Assembly (NCBI GenBank): GCA_033026295.1 | Contig: CM065188.1 | Location: 15,034,642 to 15,098,641, forward strand | Direction of reading: 5' to 3' | DNA from: Channa striata | Taxonomy: Eukaryota; Chordata; Actinopteri; Anabantiformes; Channidae | DNA: 64,000 bases | Part shown: positions 35,401 through 44,875 of the stretch, in pieces | How positions within the stretch are numbered: position 1 is the stretch's first letter | Layout: each line of letters begins with the position of its first letter | Program-made: the position numbers and the translations under genes | The notes under the pieces: model-generated | Told to the model about the DNA's origin: nothing | Database searches by the model: none | Seen by the model: the letters and a program-made list of their open reading frames with translations, nothing else

Positions 35401-38400
35401 ATTATTTGTGACAATAAACTGTCAGATCACCAGCATAAACTTAACTGTCCAGACTTTGTAACCTCATTTCTAATAATTTTTAAAATTTTTGTGACAAAAT
35501 GTCTCAAAGGGCGTAACATTAAAAGTCAATTAATTGACAGTCGTTGACTCAGGTGAGTGTGAGTGTGTGTTGAAGCTGCTTCCTGGTTGTCGATGTGACA
35601 GTGAACCATCCCAGTTTAGATATTTGTGTTTTCTAAAGATGCTTGATGCTGCTGATGAGACTTTGTTGCAAACAGCTGCTATGAGTTGATGGGATAGTTG
35701 AATAACTGAGTGTGAAAATGAAGGCTTCTGTTATTTCAGTGGTTTAGTCAGCAAAGTCAAAAACCAACATATTCAAAATTCTGATTGACACCAGTGATTT
35801 TAAAGCGTAACAGAATCAGATACAGAACAGATAATGTTCAGTTAGTGGAAGAAACTGTGGAGGAAACTCACACACTGAAGGAGAAGGGAAACCCTCATGT
35901 CCTTTGACAGCACACGAATAGCTCTCTGTGTAAAAGTTAACAGATATTGATATTTCTTCCTGATTTCTCATTTTTTCTCCATTCTTGTACCAAATGTAGG
36001 AAGAATGAAGTGGTAGACGACAGCTGCTGTGACACTTCAGTTCATATCTGGTATAATATCGTCTGACTATCATCTGCAGATCTGGATCTTTACAGAGACA
36101 CAGTTACACACAAAGATGAATTACATAAATTAATATTGTCAGCACCATATTGTTTTTAAAGGAATAAGGGGACGAACTTATAACAATTATTCAACAACGA
36201 CTACTTTCACTATTTTTCTGTTTTTGTATGTTCATCAGTCTGTGCTGATCAGTACCTGTGACAGTCAGAGTTGTACCAGGTAAACTGCTCGTCCATTCAA
36301 AGTCCCGTGTTCTGAATGTGAAGTGATACTGGGCTGAATCTGTCTCTCTCAGGTCAGTGATTGTCAGAGTGGAGCGTCCTGTCTCTGTGTGAGAGACCTG
36401 GACACGACCTGAATACTGGGAGTCTTTACTAAGATCCTCAGGCTGTGAGGGATTCTGCCACTGACGACGACGGTCAGACCTGAACCAGAACTTTGTGGTT
36501 ATATTTTCATAACTGTTGTAGGTACATGAAATATCCACTGATGAACCTTTGAAGACACAGATTCTTCTGTCAGTGTAAGTCACTTTGTTGCAGGTTTGTT
36601 CTTTTTCTCCACCTGAAAGATAAAACATGTGAAACCCGTCTTGTTACAGCTACAGTGATTCTCAGCAGTTGTGCTGTTGTCGACTTACTGACAGATATGA
36701 TGCTCCTGTACAGCTCAATGCAAACACATGGTGTTAATGTCGAAAAAGACACAGTCACGAGTCAGTGCAGCAGGTTCAATGTGGAAAACTGTGGATTAAC
36801 TCACACACTGAGAAAGAGGGGAAGTCCTCACGTCCTTTAACAGCACAGGTATAACTGTCTGTTGGACTGAGTTTGTCGGATATAAAGCGTTTGTCCCTGA
36901 GTTTTCTGTCCATTCTTGTACCAGATGTAGGAAGGATGATCAGGTCGACCACAACTGCTGTGACACGTTAACTGTGTCATAGAAGGAAACCGGTTGATCT
37001 GTAGAGCTGGAATATTAAAGAAGGAAAAAAACATGTAAATGTCCTAAATCCACACGTTCAACATGCACGTTTATTTTGTTGTTCTTCAAAGACAAAATCT
37101 AATTAACTGATATGAAAATTAAAAGAACTTCGTGTTAAATGACAGGTGAGTTACTGTTTCACAATTAAATTGTTTAAAAAATCCCAGACATTTTAAAAAC
37201 TGTTACCTTTGACAGTGAAAGTGACTCCAGGTTCACCAGTGTATCTCCCTCCTTGATGGTTTGTGATGAATCTGAAATAATAAACATCTGAGTCGCTCTT
37301 TCTCACGTCTGTTATTCTCAGACTGCAGTTGTTCTCATCGCGGGAAAACTGCAGACGACCTGCAAACACTGACGATATTCTCAGATCCACATATTTATAG
37401 TCATCGACTTTAGTAAACCAGAATGTGTCTTCAACTGTAGCAACAGCGTCTCCTGTCCTGGATGGGTATGTGTATGTACAGTGTATGTCCACTGTTGATC
37501 CTTCGAGGACACAGATCTCAGTAGGAGAGTAAGTCACTCCCCAGTTATTCTCACCATGTGTCACTGTAACACAGAGAACAACAGAAACAACGACCTCAGT
37601 TAAAAAACTGTCAGTTAGAAATTGTATCATAGCACCAACAATAACAACTGATGACTATTAATCTTAGCAGAAATGTTGATGTAGACAAATGACTGTACAG
37701 TGTTTTTTTCTGTCCAACCCACTGATGATTGGTGATAGTATCTATGATTGTTAAATTCAAGCTGTTCTCGTTCTGACTCCTGTTAAAATAATTCTTGAAT
37801 TGTACGTTGTTATTTTGGGACATGATTAACAAAGTCCTGATTTCAACGTCTGTTCAGATTTCTATATGCAGTGCAAAAGAAAAGTGGAAGCAAAGCTGCT
37901 GATTTTAGTTTAACTGGGTGTGAACTGATGCAGAACAACATCCAGTCTGTCAGTGTTTCTGACCAGGGTAAGAGGACGGATAGAAGTGATCAGACTCTAT
38001 GAGCTTTTCTTGCTTCGTTTCCTCTCTGCTCACTCTGTGGTGAAGCTGCTGCTGAGTTAAGTGTGAAAATGAGAAAGAAACAAACTGTTTCTCCAAATAA
38101 AAAGAACCTGTCGTCCTGTAAAATGGTTTTGTGGTGCAGATGCAAGTTGAGCCGATATGTGATGACACTAAACACTGACTTCACAATGATAGAAGTTCTG
38201 TAGCTACGGAGACAGAACAAAAATGTCACAGAATCCAGAACTTCTGACAGCTCTGGGATTAACATGGCAAATATTTAATGCTGGTCATAATCATCAGGTG
38301 TCAGGACACACAGTGTGTCACAGCTTGATGTGTGTTGAGTAGCTGCAGACAAATCCCACAAATGTAGAAGACCAGTACCTGACAGAGACACGAGGAGGAC

Positions 38401-38436
38401 GAGGACAAATCCGTCCACTGCTGCTGTTAAACTCAT
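32493..38436 (-). CDS. CD22-like inhibitory receptor gene D, one frameshifted C2 exon
   Basis: Exons: leader 38379-38436 (MSLTAAVDGFVLVLLVSLSG), V1 37207-37563, C2a 36805-37006, V2 36256-36612, C2b 35872-36087, V3 34838-35191, C2c 33898-34122, single Ig 33535-33795, TM 33199-33271, tail 33044-33104, 32679-32842 and 32493-32559. V1 keeps NNCSL and YYFRFITN. The tail holds three full ITIMs: VTYSNI, VVYSDV and VLYSTV. Only C2a is broken (two deletions, 202 nt); it is phase 1-1, so skipping it leaves a readable receptor. The region has one membrane-proximal Ig domain where C has two, and the stalk exon lost its donor. Likely a functional gene with an exon loss, or a very young pseudogene, or an assembly error. 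Confidence 0.7.
32679..32842 (-). CDS. Gene D ITIM exon
   Basis: Encodes SCPSRSEEQDDDQYTRVYF, ADVTYSNIRPDGDHRH and DSVVYSDVSFNRAASR. Two ITIM tyrosines; the third ITIM, VLYSTV, is in the last exon 32493-32559, which ends KKSR and a stop. The acidic EEQDD start also occurs in gene F. Confidence 0.85.
35257..35401 (-). repeat. tRNA-derived SINE in gene D C2b-V3 intron
   Basis: Third copy at the same intron position as in B and C. Gene A lacks it: its shorter intron joins GCTACCA directly to a CATGTCAGAT sequence that resembles the DNA just past the insertion. Confidence 0.7.
36805..37006 (-). pseudogene. Gene D C2a exon with two 1-base deletions
   Basis: Compared with A, B, C and E, one C or T is missing near 36877 and one A near 36887. 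After GQKTQGQT the frame changes to LYIRQTQSNRQLYLCC and a stop. The length is 202 nt instead of 204. Borders and flanking introns match the paralogues. Confidence 0.85.
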
Positions 38437-38980
38437 AGCTGCTCCTCTCAGTTTCCTTTGTGGCTTCAGGGATGATGAAATAATCAGGTGAATTATGTCC
38501 ACGAGATCTTTCAAAAGATGTTTCTACTCGCTGTGAAGCAGGTTGTTTTCTCTAATGAAGTCGCTGCATTATGATCAGAAAACTGAAGACAGCAACAAAC
38601 TATTAACAAACCGGACTTCCTGCTTCTTATCAGTTTTAAGAAGTGTGATGAACAAAGTTATTCTAAACTCTGAACTTCCCTCTTTTCTCTATAGAAAACA
38701 GAGAATGAGAAACCCGTTGACGGGTCTGTTAGAATTAAACCATCTGTTGTTTCTACATTTACCTTCTTTCACATTTCGCCACATTAACAGTTTCGGACCT
38801 TTGACTGACACACAGTGTTGGACAAATGAAACCAAACCTTTGCAGCTTGTTTCACTCCTCCTGAAGCCCAGTCATTTCAAACACTGGGTCAGAGCTTGTA
38901 CCAACACACTGTCACGTGACCGATGACGTTCGGGGCTTCAAACGCCTTCTCTGTTTTACTTTGTGCTTTCTTGTTTGAAA
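38437..38980. promoter_or_regulatory. Gene D upstream flank with ETS-like site
   Basis: On the minus strand AAGAAGCAGGAAGTCCGG (about 38612-38629) lies about 177 bp upstream of the D start codon. It is a diverged form of the element seen in A, B, E and F. A perfect E-box palindrome TCACGTGA lies near 38911. No exon is seen. Confidence 0.35.
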
Positions 38981-38984
38981 ATGT

Positions 38985-39220
38985 TTCGAAGCGTTTCATT
39001 GGCTCAAAGCGTTAGAATCCGGTCTGAGCCAATGAAAGACTGACTTGTCAGCTTCAGTTGAGTTTGATACTATGCGCACTATATAAGATGGATAAAAAAT
39101 ATAGAAAAATGTTGGGTTGTGAGGAGATTTGCAAAGAAATTTGGAGAGTGATTGTTTGCAAATATCATGACGACTGTAGGCAGTAGACGGCGTTCAAATG
39201 TTTTGGATCATTTTGATCTT
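38985..39220 (+). mobile_element. Possible hAT-type DNA transposon 5' end with BED-like start
   Basis: A perfect 13-bp inverted repeat TTTCATTGGCTCA (38994-39006 and 39025-39037) places two opposed CCAAT boxes 18 bp apart. TATATAAG follows at 39080-39087, then ATG at 39167 opening MTTVGSRRRSNVLDHFDL, which resembles the start of BED-type hAT transposases. The frame soon loses similarity and ends at 39406. The identity is tentative. Confidence 0.35.
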
Positions 39221-39769
39221 CTACATTATACAGAAAGCCTCAGTGCTTCAGGAGGCTTCACCAGCCCATCGCTACGACACACAAACAGCCAAACCCACAA
39301 CAACGCAGTCACAGTTACTATAGCAACCACAGCAGATTTTGTTTGCACTGTAACAAACAGAAAAATATTTTTCATCAAAACAAAACACAAATATGAGAAA
39401 TGCTGAAATATTTTAAATTAGGATCAAAAAACACAATGTGAAACAAAAAAAAGACATGGTTATGTTGTCATCGTGGTTCTCTGAGCGAAACAATTATCTC
39501 TCCATATGTTACATATTCCATATGTGGGGGAAATGACGTCCTGAGGACAGGGCACGTGGATACTTCTTTTAGAAACAGAGACTTACCTGGCCACACCCAA
39601 CAGGTAATCTATAAAGAACCTGTGCAGTCGTTCAATCAGTGATCAGAACCTGTTTCCGAGCGGCATGAGATCTGGCAGTTTCTTCAGTCAGTAGTTCTGG
39701 TCTTCCTACAGGTTGGCTGCATGTCAAGAAACGTGGGCCACCAGAAAACATCTGTTTGACCACTAGTGA

Positions 39770-40265
39770 CAGACTGGCTCCCTGCTGGCCCTGATGGTCA
39801 GACACTGGAGCTATGTCAAGTTAAGCTGCATGGACTCAGCCAGTCTGCTGGGAAGGGCAATGGGTCACTGAAGAAGTCAGAAGCACAAGCCCCATATGAA
39901 ATCAAAGATGTGTGTGTACACGGAGCAATATGCCACCAGAAGGCAACACCACCGTATCGGGAGAGGACCGAGCACGGCTCATTTTTAACCAGCCAAAAAG
40001 GACTCATGTCACACCGCTCTTCAGATCTCTGCACTGGCTTCTTGTGGCTGCGCGGATTAAGTTTAAAGCCCTGTCTCTTGCCCACAGGGTGTCCAACTCT
40101 ACAGCTCCATTGAGGTCTTCAATCCAGATGTTGGAGCTGCCATGTCAAGCTAACGCTCATGCAAAGCCAACTGAAGCCAGGCAATGCAGATTCTTTGTCC
40201 AAGTGAAGACCCGTCAAAATTGGGTCTCACCACAGTGTCGCTGGATGACCAGAAAGCATGGCTAG
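39770..40265 (+). mobile_element. LINE C-terminal fragment inserted downstream of gene E V2
   Basis: The plus-strand frame holds KRTHVTPLFRSLHWLLVAAR and IKFKALSLAHRV, the block that follows the reverse transcriptase in several fish LINEs. It ends about 100 bp from the gene E V2 donor, where C2b exons should begin in the paralogues. The insertion or an associated deletion explains the missing 3' half of gene E. Confidence 0.65.
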
Positions 40266-40367
40266 AACACAGACATATCAATTTTTCTTCAGTTATTACA
40301 ACAGCTACATGACACATACAGGACATATACAAAGAGCAGTGCAACATCAGTCTGTGCTGATCAGTAC

Positions 40368-42645
40368 CTGTGACAGTCAGAGTTGTACCAGGTAAACTGC
40401 TCGTCCATTCAAAGTCCCGTGTTCTGAATGTGAAGTGATACTGGGCTGAATCTGTCTCTCTCAGGTCAGTGATTGTCAGAGTGGAGCGTCCTGTCTCTGT
40501 GTGAGAGACCTGGACACGACCTGAATACTGGGAGTCTTTACTAAGATCCTCAGGCTGTGAGGGATTCTGCCACTGATGACGACGCTCAGAACTGAACCAG
40601 AAAGCGGTTAAATTTCGATAATTATCGTAAATACATGAAATATCCACTGATGAACCTTTGAAGACACAGATTCTTCTGTCAGTGTAAGTCACTGTGTTGC
40701 AGGTTTGTTCTTTTTCTCCACCTGAAAGATAAAACATGTGAAAACCGTCTTGTTACAGCTACAGTGATTCTCAGCAGTTGTGCTGTTGTCGACTTACTGA
40801 CAGATATGATGCTCCTGTACAGCTCAATGCAAACACATGGTGTTAATGTCGAAAAAGACACAGTCACGAGTCAGTGCAGCAGGTTCAATGTGGAAAACTG
40901 TGGATTAACTCACACACTGAGAAAGAGGGGAAGTCCTCACGTCCTTTAACAGCACAGGTATAACTGTCTGTTGGACTGAGTTTGTCCGGATATAAAGACG
41001 TTTGTCCCTGAGTTTTCTGTCCATTCTTGTACCAGATGTAGGAAGGATGATCAGGTCGACCACAACTGCTGTTACACGTTAACTGTGTCATAGAAGGAAA
41101 CCGGTTGATCTGTAGAGCTGGAATATTAAAGAAGGAAAAAAACATGTAAATGTCCTAAATCCACATGTTCCACATGCACGTTTATTTTATTGTTCCTCAA
41201 AGACAAAATTTAATTAACTGACATAAAAATTAAAAGTGTTTCCTGTTAAATGACAGGTGAGTTACTATTTCATAATTAAATTGTTTAAAAAATCCCAGAC
41301 ATTTTAAAAACTGTTACCTTTGACAGTGAAAGTGACTCCAGGTTCACCAGTGTATCTCCCTCCTTGATGGTTTGTGATGAATCTGAAATAATACACATCT
41401 GAGTCGCTCTGTCTCACGTCTGTTATTCTCAGACTACAGTTGTTCTCATCACGGGAAAACTGCAGACGACCTGCAAACACTGACGATATTCTCAGATCCA
41501 CATATTTATAGTCATCGACTTTAGTAAACCAGAATGTGTCTTCAACTGTAGTAACAGCGTCTCCTGTCCTGGATGGGTATGTGTATGTACAGTGTATGTC
41601 CACTGTTGATCCTTCGAGGACACAGATCTCAGTAGGAGAGTAAGTCACTCCCCAGTTATTCTCACCATGTGTCACTGTAACACAACAACAACAGAAACAA
41701 CAATAAAATGTCATTTTAAAGGTTTGTTGTGCAACTTGCACAGGGCAGTTGTCATTGTCAGAGTCCAGGTTCACTGTTGTTGAATGAAAAGTATCTACGT
41801 GTTATAAAAGTCGAAAGAGGGAGACCACAGTGTATTAGCCACACCCAATGCATAGTCGAGTTCTTTAATAAGGCTTGTGGTTTTTAGGCTGTACAACCAG
41901 TGTGTCACTGGTTGCTAAAGGTGTCCAACTCTGTCACCTCCACTGATGTCCAAAGCAATAGCCTCTACGCCTTCAAGATATTAGTTGGGAGGTAATCATC
42001 CAGTTAAGTACCAGGAATTGCATTCATTTTCTCATATGAAATCTGGAAAATGTCAAGACCATCAGCTCTGGACAATATCTGGAGTTTTTGTTCCCTATGT
42101 GTAGCACGTAACGGGAGACAGACACATCATGGTAGCGAAAGTTCGAGTCCCAAAACTAGCACAAAATACAAAAAGGGCACAAATGACAAACACATATGTT
42201 GAAACATCCATGTTGAAACAAGAACGCTAGCACCTGATGACGGCAGTGGGACTACTGTGTTACTAACAGCACATCCAGTAAATACCAGATTTACCTCCCT
42301 GTGATTGCATGCCCCCACGTGAGGTCACAGTGACCTTTGACCTTTGACCACAAAAATTTAAAGATACAAATTTAGCCAGCTGTACTCCATGAAATCCCAA
42401 ACCATCTTGCCTTCGTCCACAGCTGTTTCCTTAAGGATTAAAAAAGCTCTAGAGCTGGATATTGGTCCATCAAATTCAACTTCAACAATTTATACTAAAA
42501 ATCAACATACGGTAAAAATGACAGGATGATGGTGAGATGTCAAGATTTCTGCTGTCCTAACTGCAACAACAAAACATTTGACATATTTACCTGTCATACA
42601 GAGGGTGAAAACAAAACATCCAATTCCTGTCATTTTAAAAATCAT
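40368..42645 (-). CDS. CD22-like gene E, truncated after V-C2-V
   Basis: Exons: leader 42591-42645 (MIFKMTGIGCFVFTLCMTG), V1 41318-41674, C2a 40914-41117, V2 40368-40721. All are open and phase-compatible; V1 keeps NNCSL and YYFRFITN. C2a has CNSSC where the others have CHSSC. No C2b, TM or tail exon follows before the leader of gene D. If the V2 donor is not used, reading runs 72 codons into retroelement DNA to a stop at about 40150, giving a soluble three-domain protein; if it is used, the next acceptors belong to gene D and a fused E-D transcript is possible. The leader differs from the MSLT type of the other members. It may be a broken gene. Confidence 0.65.
42323..42349. promoter_or_regulatory. 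Palindromic ERE-like site followed by DR1-type half-sites
   Basis: GGTCACAGTGACC fits the consensus oestrogen response element (GGTCA-N3-TGACC) exactly. It overlaps TGACCTTTGACCTTTGACC, a run of nuclear-receptor half-sites with 1-bp spacing. It lies in intron 1 of gene E. Similar runs occur in fish repeats, so function is unproven. Confidence 0.4.
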
Positions 42646-42791
42646 GCCTGCTCCTCTCAAGAGGCGTGACACTGCACAAAAGGAATTGATCTACACTAGT
42701 GTGTACATTTCTCTGTACAAAATAAAAGGGAGTTGTCCACAGCCATGGACTTCCTGTGTAATCAGGGGTGTAACACTTGAGATACAGCAAA

Positions 42792-42818
42792 GTTCCTTCC
42801 TCTTTATTAAGATGCATC
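42792..42818 (-). promoter_or_regulatory. Conserved upstream element of gene E (POU-like plus ETS/PU.1-like)
   Basis: On the minus strand ATGCATCTTAATAAAGAGG continues into AAGGAACT, 147 bp upstream of the start codon, almost the same as gene B. Its survival suggests the truncated gene may still be transcribed. Confidence 0.55.
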
Positions 42819-43219
42819 ATGACAGTTATCAGTAGAGAGCAGACAGTAGTTTGTCATTGTGCAATATACAGTATATATGAAGTACAAGATGTAGTTTATA
42901 TAAAAGAACTGGAGAACAGATTTGCAACGTCCTCATGCTGTTGGGACCAGATGCCTGATCCAATTACAGAACATATTGCTCTACTGGCAGAATCGTTTTG
43001 AGGCAAGCCAAGCTGGCTCTTTCACCTGGGAGGCCAGTCAGAGGACATCCCTGAGTGGTCCTGTTCCTACGTGGTGGTAGAAGGGTCTTGTCCCTCTGTA
43101 GGAGGCTGACCATTGTGGCACCCGCCAGTGGTCTTCAAGTGCTTAGTAGGTCACCATTTGAGCTTATGCCAGAACTGAAACCACAAAGTAAATGAACCGG
43201 GGGGCGGGTAGTACTGTGG

Positions 43220-43330
43220 TGGCCTGGTAGCTCAATGGGTAGAGCAACTGGAAGTTATATGGGATCAAGTCCTCAGTCTATCTACGAGGTGTGTCCCTGA
43301 GAGACACACCCAGCGCCAGCCCCTCAGGCA
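43220..43330 (+). repeat. tRNA-derived SINE
   Basis: TGGTAGCTCAATGGGTAGAG (A box) and GGGATCAAGTCC (degenerate B box) are followed by GTGTGTCCCTGAGAGACACA. Same family as the intronic copies in B, C and D but in the opposite orientation. Confidence 0.65.
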
Positions 43331-44875
43331 CCGGCTTCCCACCCCTACATATATATGCTCAGTGACGAATAAAGGTTCTACTTATTACTACTTAAACACA
43401 TCCAAAGCTACTCAACCAAAGCAGCGCGTTCAGGGCTGTGTCCGAATTCACCCCCTACGCATTATGTGTCGCGTTCGCCATGTTGTAGTAGTGGAAACAT
43501 GGCGAGTGGATGGAGAGCTGGTTGATCAGTGGACTAATAGTTTCATTACTGTGGAAATGGGTCAGCCCCAACACTGCAGCAGCCTTCTACTGTTAAATTC
43601 CAGGTTTGTGAGTCAACTCTTACTTGTGCAGTGAGTTGCTGGTAATTTAGATAATGTTAGCCACGGTAAGATGGCTTGCATAGATTAGATGGTTTCTGAG
43701 CAAAGATGTGGCGAGAGGGAGAGTTATTTATAACGTTTTATTATATGGCCCAAACCCACAATTTTCTGTCTTTACACTCGGTACATTAGCAACACTCTCA
43801 ATCTCTACACCCTTTCCCTGGGGCTTTTCTTTTCATTTGAGAGACTGGTTTATCACATCCCTGCAAACCCATTTATAAAGAATATTTGTATACACTGTTA
43901 AATTTAAACAACTGTGCAGCCTTCTAGTAATGGGTTTAATCTAATTAATTCCTTAGTTTAATTTAGTTTACATTCATTTATAAAACTACAACAAAGTTAT
44001 CCTATGAAGAACTGGCTTATTTCACTTAAAAAAAAAGAAAAAAAATATAAAGAGTTTTAAATCAAAACCTGCATGTTTGTAAATGCAAAGTATTGGTGAT
44101 ATCAGCCTGGGTTTTACTTGGTATTGGACAGAACTGCATATTACCAATAGAAAGTAACAGTGACAACAAAAAATTGTGTTAGCCATTTAAATAATAAGCT
44201 GGAAGCAATACTATGTAAAACATTCAAATCCATTGCCCTTTATTATATTTAGCACATTATTGCAGTAGTTTGCATCCCCATCAGGATCCCGTATTAATGA
44301 TAATTTAGTTTTTTAAAGGGGTTCCCATTTAGTCAGTGGTCACGCTGTTGAGGTTTATATCCAATTGTCTGAACTTAATCATTTCCGGAGCAGCTTAGTC
44401 ATGCAGCAAAAGTTACAGTTAGGATCCAACTTTATGGTACAGTAAAAACGAGAACCCAAATCCAATGAGAGAATTCACTAAACATTTTTTTACACTAAAA
44501 AATACATTTTAAATTCAATCCAAATGGTAGAAAATATTGAAAAATGTAAACAAAACATACAGATAAAAAATATTATATGGTCATGTAGAAGAAATTAGAA
44601 AGTTTTTTTAAAGGTGTATATTAATAAAATGTCTTAACTGACACCCAGTGGCAGCAGCATAAAGCTACAACTATATATTTGTACTCAGAACTCCAGTACC
44701 CCCGTGTACCTCTAGATGGACGTCTAGATGTACAATTACACCTTTTATGTTGGTATTAAAAGAAAACACCATCTATCAGGTGTTACTTGTCTCATTAAGA
44801 CGGCAGAGATCCACTAAACGTCTGCAGCGTCTAGATGACATTGCTCAGCGATGAAAAGAAAAGATGCTGTTGTGT
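43331..44875. other. Intergenic E-F, little recognised
   Basis: GTCCGAATTCACCCCCTACG and CGCCATGTTGTAGTAGTG near 43440-43495 look like a fish DNA-transposon end, but I cannot name it. The rest is AT-rich without a supportable feature. Confidence 0.3.

Noticed and set aside
38275..38514. Upstream in-frame ATG (MKDLVDIIHLI...) for gene D
   Set aside because: The downstream ATG in GAGGAGCAGCTATGAGT is shared by the array and gives a normal signal peptide; the upstream extension is not conserved.
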